Origin: a virus
Strand: one strand, 5' to 3'
Virus record (IMG/VR): IMGVR_UViG_3300028844_006851
Coordinates: 1-22,556 of that record
Length of the DNA stretch: 22,556 bases
Numbering within the stretch: position 1 is the first letter of the stretch; the number at the start of each line of letters is the position of its first letter. The position numbers and the translations under genes are program-made. Positions 1-7,000 of the stretch are shown in pieces. The notes beneath the pieces were generated by a model. That model was not told the origin of the DNA, made no database searches, and saw only the letters and a list, made by a program, of their open reading frames with translations.

Positions 1-2
1 GT

Positions 3-293
3 AATCCTGCAACAAGGGAGGGTGGCTTTTTATCAGTTGGTAAAATCACCTTTCAAAGAAACAGTGAGCCAGATACTTTGCCGAAAATTCAAGGAGCCAA
101 GGTAACTACATCTTATAACGCCACAGTAGAGATCACTCAGTACAAACCTAGTTTCGCGAAAAAGATGGTTAATGCTAGTAAGAATGACGACAGAAAAGAC
201 GCGGGCCTTACGGAAGTATATGCTCCCCCAAAAGATCTTACGCCCAAGCAGTATGTACCCGAAATTCTATATGTAAGCTTTTTTGGAAAATAA
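3..293 (+). CDS. C-terminal part of an unknown protein, truncated by window start
   Basis: The reading frame is open from base 3 to a TAA at 291-293, so only the last 96 residues are visible and the start lies outside the window. The segment is soluble and beta-like, with no membrane span, and ends in the motif EILYVSFFGK. Position directly before two same-strand genes, at a spacing of one base, suggests the 3' part of an operon. No family is recognised; a virion or accessory protein is possible but is inference from the neighbourhood only. Confidence 0.6.
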   Translation, partial: NPATREGGFLSVGKITFQRNSEPDTLPKIQGAKVTTSYNATVEITQYKPSFAKKMVNASKNDDRKDAGLTEVYAPPKDLTPKQYVPEILYVSFFGK

Positions 294-294
294 T

Positions 295-729
295 ATGAAT
301 ATAAAATCTTATATAGTATCAAAAGGAGACGGAGAGTTCTGCGTGGTTTGCGGTGATGTATCCGATCAAGGCTTTGTGGATTCATTGGAGGGAAAAGAGT
401 ATTTTGAAAGAGTGCCAGATGTTCCTCTTGTAGACGATGATCCTCATGGACACTTTTACGCAGCATATGAAATGGAAAAAGGCAGAATAATCATTAACAT
501 GGAAAAAGCCAAAAAAGGATATCTTGACTGGATGAAGGAACTTAGAGAAATAAAATTGCAAGACCTAGACTTAGAGCAAGTCAAAGCTTTGGGTAAATTA
601 GATTTCGACAAAATCAAAGAAATAGAAACGACCAAAGAAAGCCTGCGAGACTTACCTAATTTGATTGACTGGGACTCAATTGAAACGATATATGACTTAA
701 TGCATATATTTCCTCCGATTCTGCAATGA
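295..729 (+). CDS. Hypothetical phage protein, acidic and helical
   Basis: A 144-residue protein starting MNIKSYIVSK. ATG 295 is chosen over an in-frame TTG at 283 because it directly follows the previous stop. The N-terminal 60 residues contain a Cys-x-x-Cys pair (FCVVCGD) and an acidic VDDDPHG stretch; the C-terminal half is charged and helix-rich (KLQDLDLEQVKALGKLDF). The segment EKGRIIINMEKAKK resembles the conserved motif seen in phage tail-fibre assembly-like proteins, but this is a weak impression. Its end overlaps the next gene by 4 bases (ATGA), indicating translational coupling with the oxygenase gene. Confidence 0.75.
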   Translation: MNIKSYIVSKGDGEFCVVCGDVSDQGFVDSLEGKEYFERVPDVPLVDDDPHGHFYAAYEMEKGRIIINMEKAKKGYLDWMKELREIKLQDLDLEQVKALGKLDFDKIKEIETTKESLRDLPNLIDWDSIETIYDLMHIFPPILQ

Positions 730-1262
730 TCAGAAAGCCGCCCTTAAACGAAGAATTTATATCAGGCTTAAATTTCCTAGAAGAGATCTACAAAAAGCCC
801 CCACCCCCAATCAAGGGACAAAAAGGACTACAATATACCTCCGAAAGGTATCTTAATAATTTATTAGGCAGTCCCCCTCTAGATATATGCGAAGTCAGCG
901 AACTGAAGCACATATCCTTCACAGAAAAGCAAAAGAGTTTTTTTTATAATACCCTAGCTAGGGAATACCCCAAGAGCTCAGTATTACTCAGTGGTCACTT
1001 TTTCTATCCTGAAAATGGATATATGTCTTGGCATACAAATAACAAGGCTCCTGGCCTCAGGGTCTACCTTTCGTATACAGAGCATGAAGGCGGCTCTTAC
1101 TTCTCATACAAAAGCGGCAACAAGATCATTAAGGACATGGACGGCAAAGGATGGACTCTTAGGGAATTTGATATCAATAAAGAAAATCTATTGTGGCATT
1201 CAGTGTTTGCGCACAAACCAAGGATATCCCTAGGGTTTAGAGTTATTAAAAATTTACTCTAA
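726..1262 (+). CDS. Phage-type 2OG-Fe(II) oxygenase
   Basis: A 178-residue protein resembling the small 2-oxoglutarate/Fe(II) dioxygenases common in T4-like cyanophages. Visible core elements are GYMSWHTNNKAPG (proximal metal histidine, with HTN where many families have HxD), RVYLSYTEHEGGSYFSY, and the distal LWHSVFAHKPRISLGFRV, which supplies the second histidine and the arginine expected to bind 2-oxoglutarate. The substrate cannot be read from sequence; phage homologues are proposed to hydroxylate proteins or nucleic acids. The Asp-to-Asn change at the metal triad is shared by the phage group as I recall it, so activity is uncertain. It is coupled by ATGA overlap to the preceding gene and converges on the protease gene, overlapping it by 4 bases. 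Confidence 0.75.
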   Translation: MIRKPPLNEEFISGLNFLEEIYKKPPPPIKGQKGLQYTSERYLNNLLGSPPLDICEVSELKHISFTEKQKSFFYNTLAREYPKSSVLLSGHFFYPENGYMSWHTNNKAPGLRVYLSYTEHEGGSYFSYKSGNKIIKDMDGKGWTLREFDINKENLLWHSVFAHKPRISLGFRVIKNLL

Positions 1263-2155
1263 TCCGTAAGGCTTGTTGTTTTAATCAAAAAAACTGTTTT
1301 TCTGTTACTTTTTTTTGAACTTCCTGATTCTTTTATTCCAGAAGATTCTATTGGTAATTCTTTTATCTCTTTTATTGTTGGAGTTTTTTGTTTTGGGTCT
1401 AATGCCCATAAGACATTATTATCCTTAGCCCATGAAGTCATCCTTCTGATTGGTATCATTAGGTTGAAACCCTCTCCTGCTCCTCTAGCGATCATACCTA
1501 CATATGTTCCATTCTCTAAGTAGACTCCTCCCCCAGAAGATCCAGGAAAGGCGGTAACTGTTGTTTGGTCAAATTCAAATTTATCTTCCACTCTTCCGAT
1601 CTGAGACACAATACCAGTAGTCATACTGTTAGCGCCCATTTGGCCTAATAATGAGCCTACATGAAAAAGCCTTGTACCAATAGGAACAATTGGGGATTCT
1701 TTATTTAAATAGAATTTTGCACTTTCTTTACCATAGTCCTTGGCTCTTACCATTAGTAAAGCTAGATCATGTCCATAATTATAGTTACTATATTTTATTA
1801 CTTGTGCATCCATTTTAATCTCCCCAACTCTCCTGCCCTCCTCTACAAGTTCTTTTACAATTTGCACATCACCAAATTCCACTAATTTTATAGGGTTCCC
1901 GCTCTCGTTAACAACGGTCCTAACGCTCCTTAAGTTATCCACTACATGAGCACATGTCCATACAAAAGTAACATCTTGGCCAGAAATCTTTCTAGTAATT
2001 AAAACACCAGAACCCTCTGACTGACTATCGCTGGCTTTTGATTTAATTGTCACAGATATACTCTGCAGGTACTCTGCTACCTTTTGCTTTTCCTGAGAAT
2101 ATAAATTAAAAACCAAAAAGATAGAGACGATAGATGTAATAAATATTTTATGCAT
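1259..2155 (-). CDS. Secreted trypsin-like serine protease
   Basis: A 298-residue protein with an N-terminal hydrophobic signal (residues 1-20, cleavable after about LYS-Q). It has the S1 chymotrypsin/DegP-like catalytic triad: His70 in WTCAHVVD, Asp130 in GHDLALL, and Ser207 in the GSSGGG oxyanion motif. There is no PDZ domain. After residue 240 comes a lysine/serine-rich tail of low complexity. It probably acts in the periplasm or at the virion, cleaving a host or phage protein; the substrate is unknown. It is the last gene of a minus-strand run that begins with Hsp20, so both deal with protein quality or processing. The upstream AT-rich stretch has TATATT close to the ATG but no good -35. 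Confidence 0.88.
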   Translation of the reverse strand: MHKIFITSIVSIFLVFNLYSQEKQKVAEYLQSISVTIKSKASDSQSEGSGVLITRKISGQDVTFVWTCAHVVDNLRSVRTVVNESGNPIKLVEFGDVQIVKELVEEGRRVGEIKMDAQVIKYSNYNYGHDLALLMVRAKDYGKESAKFYLNKESPIVPIGTRLFHVGSLLGQMGANSMTTGIVSQIGRVEDKFEFDQTTVTAFPGSSGGGVYLENGTYVGMIARGAGEGFNLMIPIRRMTSWAKDNNVLWALDPKQKTPTIKEIKELPIESSGIKESGSSKKSNRKTVFLIKTTSLTD

Positions 2156-2181
2156 AATACATAATATAATCGGGTAGCTAT

Positions 2182-2304
2182 TTATTCAAATAATTTATTC
2201 ACAAATAACATCAAATGAACTATACCTAAAGTTGCACATAAATATAGGGTTACTATTGAGCATGCATAAAATACAAGCACAACTATCTCTAGCCACCTCT
2301 TCAT
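2182..2304 (-). CDS. 40-residue single-pass membrane micro-protein
   Basis: A short frame, ATG 2304 to TAA 2182, begins MKRWLEIVVL and is hydrophobic across residues 5-35 with small and aromatic residues, ending in charged VNKLFE. This is the composition of a one-helix inner-membrane protein. It sits between two same-strand genes with gaps of 24 and 26 bases, as expected for an operon member. Function is unknown; a small holin- or spanin-like role is conceivable, but nothing in the sequence demonstrates it. There is no strong Shine-Dalgarno site; a 6-bp hairpin lies just before the start. Confidence 0.55.
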   Translation of the reverse strand: MKRWLEIVVLVFYACSIVTLYLCATLGIVHLMLFVNKLFE

Positions 2305-2310
2305 AAAACC

Positions 2311-2328
2311 GTAAAGACAGGAGAGTCT
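2311..2328 (-). other. Intercistronic hairpin
   Basis: AAAGAC and GTCTTT form a perfect 6-bp stem around a 6-base loop immediately after the stop of the 2329-2574 gene. No T-tract follows in the minus direction, so it may be an mRNA processing or attenuation hairpin rather than a true terminator. Confidence 0.4.
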
Positions 2329-2574
2329 TTATTTCTTATTATAGATTGATACAAACTTATTGTACCAATATCCAGAATTTCTCCTTAAGCTGTCATTAGA
2401 ATCCCTCACATATTCTAATGTTGAATCAAGTAGGTCGATTTTTTTTGTAACAAACTCACTATCCGCCTCGTCTTTAACTTCTTTTAATATTTCTTGTATG
2501 AAATCAATGTAGGGGCAAGTATGCCCAGGTATTTCTGGACTCTCCTCTTTATACTTTTCTAAACTTTTTTTCAT
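2329..2574 (-). CDS. Small hypothetical protein, helical
   Basis: An 81-residue charged, helical protein beginning MKKSLEKYKE. ATG 2574 is preferred to an upstream GTG that would run into the Hsp20 terminator. It contains HTCPYIDFIQ near residue 20, then long amphipathic helices (ILKEVKDEADS and LDSTLEYVRDSND) and an aromatic end (SGYWYNKFVSIYNK). The pattern suggests a small coiled-coil or helical-bundle protein. It follows a terminator downstream of Hsp20, so it either has its own promoter in the 2575-2640 gap or depends on read-through. No family is recognised. Confidence 0.7.
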   Translation of the reverse strand: MKKSLEKYKEESPEIPGHTCPYIDFIQEILKEVKDEADSEFVTKKIDLLDSTLEYVRDSNDSLRRNSGYWYNKFVSIYNKK

Positions 2575-2593
2575 GATATTTATTAGTACACAC

Positions 2594-2619
2594 AAAAAAA
2601 CCCCCTATTTCTAGGGGGT
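2594..2619 (-). terminator. Rho-independent terminator after Hsp20 gene
   Basis: On the minus strand CCCCCTA-GAAA-TAGGGGG forms a perfect 7-bp stem with a GAAA tetraloop, followed directly by seven T. It lies 22 bases after the Hsp20 stop codon. Confidence 0.9.
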
Positions 2620-2640
2620 CACCAAAATTAAGTATCTTGA

Positions 2641-3108
2641 TTACAATATTTTAACCTTTTTAGACTTTTCTGGTTTTTTCTTAGGTACGGTTATTAACAA
2701 TAACCCGTTTTCGAACTTTGCTTTTATTTTTTGAAAGTCAAAAGAGTCTGCCAGTTTAAATGATCTAGAAAAACTTGACCTTTTAAGTTCTTTTCTTACA
2801 TATTTATGGTCTTCTGGTCTAGAGTCTTCTCTCTTGGATCCAGCGATGGTAAGAACACCTTCTTCGAAATCTACATTGACTTCTTCCTTAGATAGTCCTG
2901 GTATTTCGGCTTCCAAGATTAGGTTTTTTTCGGAATCTATAATATCCACTTTTGGATAACTGTTGTTGCCGAAAAAGTTAACCCCAAACTCTTGAGAGAA
3001 ATCTGGGAATGCTTTTCCCACCATTTCATCAAACATTGAGTCAAATGAAGTTAAAAATTCATTTCTCCTCGTAGGGAGTAACGTTTTGCTACTGAGCGAT
3101 TTTGTCAT
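2641..3108 (-). CDS. Small heat-shock protein (Hsp20/alpha-crystallin)
   Basis: A 155-residue protein with a typical Hsp20 layout: a variable N-terminal arm (residues 1-50, including a LTSFDSMFDEMV helix), an alpha-crystallin domain from about residue 52 (YPKVDIIDSEKNLILEAEIPG) to the conserved FENGLLLITVPK near residue 140, and a lysine-rich C-terminus ending KVKIL, which fits the I/L-x-I/L oligomer-capping motif. It is an ATP-independent holdase in the cytoplasm, possibly helping virion-protein folding; Hsp20 genes are frequent in cyanophages. A good ribosome site (AAAGGA) lies 5 bases before ATG 3108, and a strong terminator follows. Confidence 0.95.
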   Translation of the reverse strand: MTKSLSSKTLLPTRRNEFLTSFDSMFDEMVGKAFPDFSQEFGVNFFGNNSYPKVDIIDSEKNLILEAEIPGLSKEEVNVDFEEGVLTIAGSKREDSRPEDHKYVRKELKRSSFSRSFKLADSFDFQKIKAKFENGLLLITVPKKKPEKSKKVKIL

Positions 3109-3208
3109 ATCTTTCCTTTACTTTATAATGTTATGAGCCCTTTTGGCACTCAAGAAGCCCCGTTTTGAGTACTTCCAGTATATAAGTAGAAAGAACTATG
3201 CCAATTTA
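3109..3208. other. Intergenic region between tail-fibre and Hsp20 genes
   Basis: On the minus strand this holds an imperfect hairpin (stem ACTCAA/TTGAGT at 3148-3153 and 3165-3170, 11-base loop) with no T-tract, then ATTATAAAG, which could be a -10-only phage-type promoter for the Hsp20 gene, then its ribosome site. The promoter reading is speculative. Confidence 0.35.
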
Positions 3209-4087
3209 TTAAGCACCGTAGTTAGATGTAGCGATTTCTGGGTGCAAGTTCCTGCCGTTATTGTGGCCATTACCCCACAATGTAACCACATAGGAATTAA
3301 GAATATTAAAAAATGTATTACTTTGACTTAAACCCCTGTCTCCAAATCTAGATCCGCTCCCAGTGGCTCCGCCGCTGTCAATCTTTAAAGATGCATTGGT
3401 TTTATTTAATATTTTACAATGCCAACCTTCTCCATACTGATCATTTATTGTGATTGTTCCGCAACCTGGGTTTGCTACAACTAGCTTACCTAGATCGCTC
3501 GCCTTTAAAGTGTAATTTGCAGTTAACTGCAATGTATGCTTCCTCATTGTTGTCAGCAATTGAAGGGAGTTATCTTCTTTTATATATACGGCTTTATCTG
3601 ATGTATCATATAAAAGTTGTCCGTCAGTTACAAAATCATGTATAGTTGCCCCGCTTGTATCTGCTACCCAACTTCCATTTTGATAAGCATAAGTTGTGTT
3701 TGACTCTAGGTCAAATACGAATTTATTTATATCTGGGTCTGGCTGGGGATTCATTTGCGATGTACCTGTGCCAGAAAGCTGAGCAGGTCCTCCATCTAAA
3801 GTAAGATCTTTCCAACTACAAAAACCTTGCGAGGCAGCTATGAGTCCCCATCTTGAAGGTTGTCTAAATTTTGCTAGAGTTGCGGCACTTACTCCGTTGT
3901 TTGCTACGGTTAGATCCACACTGATATAATTACCCCAACTTGCATCATTGAATGCTGGAGGCGACGCAACATTTTGAACAAGCCATACTTCAAGAAGATC
4001 TGCGGTTCTGCGGAATTTTATAGCATCTCCGCTTGGGTAAGGAGTGCTCCATCCGCCTCCAGTTACACCAGCTCCATTTGAAGCCAA
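3209..4087 (-). CDS. Tail-fibre-like protein, distal part (probably a shifted continuation of the next gene)
   Basis: A frame of about 292 codons rich in Gly, Ser, Thr and Asn, typical of phage fibre or adhesin tips. It opens GAGVTGGGWSTPYPSGDAIK and ends with beta-rich segments such as LTANYTLKASDLGK, GTITINDQYGEGW and VVTLWGNGHNNG, resembling C-terminal fibre domains that contain a glycine-rich carbohydrate-contact region. No proper start codon is seen: only TTG 4087 inside the upstream gene, and no ATG for about 100 codons. The frame overlaps 4063-4989 in the -1 frame at two runs of six A, so the two probably form one fibre protein through slippage, or represent a single gene broken by an indel or assembly error. 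Confidence 0.7.
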   Translation of the reverse strand: MASNGAGVTGGGWSTPYPSGDAIKFRRTADLLEVWLVQNVASPPAFNDASWGNYISVDLTVANNGVSAATLAKFRQPSRWGLIAASQGFCSWKDLTLDGGPAQLSGTGTSQMNPQPDPDINKFVFDLESNTTYAYQNGSWVADTSGATIHDFVTDGQLLYDTSDKAVYIKEDNSLQLLTTMRKHTLQLTANYTLKASDLGKLVVANPGCGTITINDQYGEGWHCKILNKTNASLKIDSGGATGSGSRFGDRGLSQSNTFFNILNSYVVTLWGNGHNNGRNLHPEIATSNYGA

Positions 4088-4989
4088 TATTTTTTCACCA
4101 GTTTTTTATGACCACCCATTTCATTTGTTCTTACAACACTAATTGTTTCGTCGCCTATGTTATTACCGTTTTCATCTTGCTGGCATAAAGCTAGGACAAA
4201 TCCCATAAGATCATTGTCGCTGTCGCTACTTCTTACCAAAATTGTTCCTTCGAATTGATCGTAAAACTGCTGACTTGCAAAACCTAAAGCGTTGTCAGTG
4301 TTAGTGGGTTGACTTAAATTACCGCTAGCATCCATACTCCAACCCTGTTCGTTGGCAACATTCGCATGATCTGAGCCGTCTTTATGACTAAACCTATAAA
4401 AATTATCCAAAATATCCTGAAACGAAGCATTTAACTGTATAACGGCTTGACCTTGCGCTTGATTTACAAAATTAGTTCTAGCTGCTGAAGACGCTTTTAT
4501 GACAAGTTTTTTGTTATTTACCTGTGTGCTTCCTGCAGCTCCATATATTAAGTGTTCACCTGCTCTTGAAGAAGTGGGTAGCGGAAGTAAGGGTTGACCA
4601 TTAACTGTTGGGGGATTGGTGTAAGTTACGGTTGTCGTTGGGTTATTGTTAACCTGCGTAATCTGTGTGTTCATTGCGGCTTTAGTGCCTGGATCATTGG
4701 TGATCGCATTTGTTACTTGACTATTAAAGACATTATTAACAGCATTATCATTTTGTATAGCATCTCCAACTTGATTATTAAATACTTGCTTGACACTATT
4801 GTCATTCTGGATTGCATTCGATGTTTGAGCATTAAATGCGGTCTGAACGGTTGTGCTACTTGATATAGCTTTCTCAACCATATCTTCAGCTGTGACAGCA
4901 ACAACAGTACTGCCAGAGGTTACCCCTAGCATTTTATTATTATTTGTAGAAGCTGATGCTACAAGATCCTTTAGCCTAAGCCAGCTCAT
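4063..4989 (-). CDS. Tail-fibre-like structural protein, proximal part
   Basis: A 308-residue protein starting MSWLRLKDLV. Residues about 48-110 contain roughly 18-residue tandem repeats (NAIQNDNSVKQVFNNQV, DAIQNDNAVNNVFNSQV, NAITNDPG...), the heptad-like pattern of trimeric fibre shafts. A later globular beta-rich region contains GWSMDASGNLSQP and ILVRSSDSDNDLMGFVLALCQQDENG, similar in style to lectin- or laminin-G-like modules of phage fibres. It overlaps the upstream lysine-rich gene by 4 bases (ATGA). Its final residues (KYWLQMELV) look unnatural and lie just past runs of six A, where the -1 frame continues as the 3209-4087 protein. Confidence 0.75.
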   Translation of the reverse strand: MSWLRLKDLVASASTNNNKMLGVTSGSTVVAVTAEDMVEKAISSSTTVQTAFNAQTSNAIQNDNSVKQVFNNQVGDAIQNDNAVNNVFNSQVTNAITNDPGTKAAMNTQITQVNNNPTTTVTYTNPPTVNGQPLLPLPTSSRAGEHLIYGAAGSTQVNNKKLVIKASSAARTNFVNQAQGQAVIQLNASFQDILDNFYRFSHKDGSDHANVANEQGWSMDASGNLSQPTNTDNALGFASQQFYDQFEGTILVRSSDSDNDLMGFVLALCQQDENGNNIGDETISVVRTNEMGGHKKLVKKYWLQMELV

Positions 4990-5927
4990 TTCTTGTATTT
5001 CTTTTTACCTTTGTAGCCAGATTCAGAAGGTTTTTCGTGAGTGTAGCCCATTTTCTTCATGCGGAGATGATCCTCTTTACTTTTTGCATCATAAGCTTTA
5101 CCATTTTTATCGTACATTTTATGTGGCTTGAACTCTTCATCTTCAGCTTTAGATTTTTTCTTTTTTTCTAAAATTGACTTTTTAATTGCATCTGGCAATT
5201 TTTTTTGCTGGTCTGTAAGTTTTGACTCCTTATTATCATCTTCAGCTTTTGTCTTATCTTTTTTATTTAAAATAGATTTTTTAATTGCATCTGGTAGCTT
5301 CTTCTGCTGTTCAGTTAACTTAGACTCTTTCCCTTTTTTATCTTCTTTTTCGTCTTCAGCTTTTGACTTTTTCTTTTTTGGTCCCTGAGCCTTCTTTAGT
5401 GATTTAGAATCTGGATAGTCTTTATCGCCAGGTTTTGCAGGCTTGTAGTTCTTGCCCTCTCTTTTTTTCTTTTCTCTAATATTATGCCAAAGGCCTTTGC
5501 CTTTTGCATCAGACTCGTCAAGGAACTCCGCCATTTCATCTTCGAGTTCTTCGAAGCTCTGTTCTTCGCCCTTTGTCATTTTGGTGACACTTTTCTTGCT
5601 CCACATTTTACAACTCCAGTATTTTGCCTTTGTCTTTGGCCCTGGATTATCGCAACCATGTCTGGCTCTGAAACTTTTTCGGCGAGTAGGGTCATCGCGC
5701 TTGATGGACATGTTCGGGTCTCCGAAGTTCACTTTAACAACATTACCTTTTTCATTTTTTACATATACTGAGAACTTTTTTGGTCCACCAGAAGTACGAA
5801 AAGGCTTGTTAAGTTTTTTGCCGCTATTCTCTTCTGCAGCCCAAGCCTCTTGCGTTAATTCTTCTTCAAAACCCTCTTGCTCGAGAAGTTTTGCCTTAAT
5901 CTGATCTGTGAAATCTATTTCGCTCAT
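4986..5927 (-). CDS. Lysine-rich, internally repeated phage protein
   Basis: A 313-residue, extremely Lys/Glu-rich protein. Residues about 45-110 form a conserved module: PKKFSVYVKNEKGNVVKV, FGDPNMSIKRDDP, RRKSFRARHGCDNPGPK and KAKYWSCKMW. I associate this module with virion-associated proteins of T4-like marine phages, without a certain family name. Residues about 195-270 contain two near-copies of KLT(E/D)QQKKLPDAIKKSIL separated by KKxKxKAED linkers; the C-terminus is YKGKKKYKK. High positive charge suggests DNA or RNA contact, or packaging in the virion. It is the first gene of the fibre operon; upstream TATAAT is 5 bases from the ATG but lacks a -35. Confidence 0.75.
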   Translation of the reverse strand: MSEIDFTDQIKAKLLEQEGFEEELTQEAWAAEENSGKKLNKPFRTSGGPKKFSVYVKNEKGNVVKVNFGDPNMSIKRDDPTRRKSFRARHGCDNPGPKTKAKYWSCKMWSKKSVTKMTKGEEQSFEELEDEMAEFLDESDAKGKGLWHNIREKKKREGKNYKPAKPGDKDYPDSKSLKKAQGPKKKKSKAEDEKEDKKGKESKLTEQQKKLPDAIKKSILNKKDKTKAEDDNKESKLTDQQKKLPDAIKKSILEKKKKSKAEDEEFKPHKMYDKNGKAYDAKSKEDHLRMKKMGYTHEKPSESGYKGKKKYKK

Positions 5928-6152
5928 AATATATTATAACTTAATTACTATTAATATTACACCTCTTTAATAAAAATCGGCGGCATAATGTTATTTATTT
6001 ATTCAGCTTTTGTTTATATTATTATAACTTGCACACAGAGCTGGGTATTTTTTGCAGCTTTTGTTTGTTTGTTTTAGTTTAAAGCATTAAGATTTATTAT
6101 GTTTATATTATTGTTTGTTATGGAACTTTTGTTTTATTAATTACCTTTTTAG

Positions 6153-6176
6153 AAAATCCCCCTCGGGATTTTTTTT
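6153..6176 (+). terminator. Rho-independent terminator without an obvious upstream gene
   Basis: AAAATCCC-CCTC-GGGATTTT is a perfect 8-bp stem with a four-base loop and a continuing T-run on the plus strand. No plus-strand gene precedes it within 4.8 kb, so it may end an untranslated transcript or insulate the divergent blocks. Confidence 0.75.
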
Positions 6177-6328
6177 ACATTAGCAATTTATTGAAACATT
6201 AATTGATTATTTGGAGAATGAGAAAGGTGCCCCCCCGCCCTTATATGAAACACATCTATTTACAATTATTCAAAAAACTGGCGCCCCTAATTCGATTAAA
6301 TTTTTTTTTACTTTTCTTTCTGTTTAGC

Positions 6329-6357
6329 TTGACTCTTAGCGTTTATCCTGTTAGTTT
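6329..6357 (+). promoter_or_regulatory. Leaderless-type promoter for 6364
   Basis: -35 TTGACT (6329-6334), 17-base spacer, -10 TAGTTT (6352-6357), six bases (TATAAT), then ATG 6364. The expected transcription start coincides with the ATG. Confidence 0.7.
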
Positions 6358-6363
6358 TATAAT

Positions 6364-6506
6364 ATGAAAGCTACTAAAAACAATTGGTAGATGATCCTAT
6401 CGATCACCCATCATTCGGTGCTTGTGCTAATATGCGCAAGTACAATACCAACATAACCCATGGCATCCGTTTGCGTGACGTACGTCATCACCCATTCTTT
6501 AAATAA
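6364..6506 (+). pseudogene. Small gene with an apparent -1 frame disruption
   Basis: ATG 6364 has a correctly placed leaderless-type promoter, but its frame ends after eight codons (MKATKNNW). In the -1 frame a convincing coding stretch runs to TAA 6504-6506, containing VDDPIDHPSFGACANMRK and GIRLRDVRHHPFFK. One extra A in the A-run at 6375-6379 would give a continuous 47-residue protein beginning MKATKKQLVDD. It is therefore a frame-disrupted gene, an assembly or sequencing error, or a slippage-dependent gene. The product is unknown: basic, with clustered His residues. Confidence 0.45.
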
Positions 6507-6567
6507 TGGTCTTTGAAATAGTCGCCTTCGCCATCATATCAATCATCATAATAGGAAATCATAACAA

Positions 6568-6876
6568 ATGAGAAAAGTAACAGAACAAATCAAACAAGCC
6601 TTTAATAACGGCACATCTTTAAAAGTCGGCAATACACGTACAGACGGGCAAACCGTTTGGCTGCATGGTAACGCCATTGTTAAGCGTGACCCTGACGGGT
6701 TGGTGCGTTGGTCGCTTGCAGGATGGAATACGCCCACCACACGCGAACGCGTCAACGGCATAGCCAATGCCAATGTTTTTCAGTTTAAATTCGAGCCTGT
6801 ACTAAACGGCGAAGTAATTGACGCAAACGATTGGTTCGCTAGTAACACTACATTGCCCGACATTCTAGTGTTCTAA
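6568..6876 (+). CDS. Hypothetical phage protein, 102 residues
   Basis: Begins MRKVTEQIKQAF; a helical N-terminus is followed by a compact beta-like region with LHGNAIVKR and SLAGWNTPTTRERVNGI. The combination of a short HGN-x-I motif and GWxTxTTRERVN recurs in small phage proteins of unknown function, so the gene is conserved rather than random. The weak ribosome site AGGAAA lies 11 bases upstream. The stop codon TAA (6874-6876) is the first three bases of repeat element R1, so the gene abuts the element directly. Confidence 0.85.
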   Translation: MRKVTEQIKQAFNNGTSLKVGNTRTDGQTVWLHGNAIVKRDPDGLVRWSLAGWNTPTTRERVNGIANANVFQFKFEPVLNGEVIDANDWFASNTTLPDILVF

Positions 6877-6939
6877 GTCGTTGACTATCAGCGCCTTAGG
6901 GCGCCCCCGCGCCGCAAGTCGTTGGTATACAGGTACTTA
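6874..6939 (+). repeat. Double-palindrome element R1
   Basis: Left palindrome arms TAAGTCGTTGA / TCAGCGCCTTA; spacer GGGCGCCCCCGCGCCG; second palindrome starts CAAGTCGTTGG. Between two plus-strand genes; supplies the stop codon of the first. Confidence 0.9.
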
Positions 6940-6966
6940 CAGCGCAAAAAAAAGTGAAAAAAAAAC

Positions 6967-6995
6967 TTGCAATTAGCCTGCAATGGTGGTACCTT
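6967..6995 (+). promoter_or_regulatory. Leaderless-type promoter for 7001
   Basis: -35 TTGCAA (6967-6972), 17-base spacer, -10 TACCTT (6990-6995), five bases, ATG 7001. An A-rich GTGAAA stretch precedes the -35, as at several sister promoters. Confidence 0.75.
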
Positions 6996-7000
6996 TAGGT

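Larger units (their letters stand above)
5928..6363. other. Long AT-rich intergenic region
   Basis: A stretch of 436 bases without a convincing gene on either strand. It contains repeated CAGCTTTTGTTT-like T-rich motifs (6004-6075), one strong hairpin with T-tract (6153-6176), a short GC-rich patch at 6228-6241, and at its right edge the promoter for the 6364 gene. It separates the minus-strand structural block from the small-gene block, so it is a natural divergent regulatory region. Confidence 0.6.

Noticed and set aside
991-1233. Alternative frame inside the oxygenase gene
   Set aside because: The main frame carries clear oxygenase motifs throughout; the alternative is a shadow without ribosome site.
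5128-5904. Plus-strand Ser/Phe-rich frames opposite the lysine-rich gene
   Set aside because: They are antisense shadows of AAG/AAA lysine codons, giving improbable poly-Ser/Phe proteins with no start signals.
6220-6300. GC-rich patches near 6228 and 6291 as a degenerate sixteenth element
   Set aside because: They have C-rich stretches but no recognisable TAAGTCGTTGA arms or palindromes at the right spacing.
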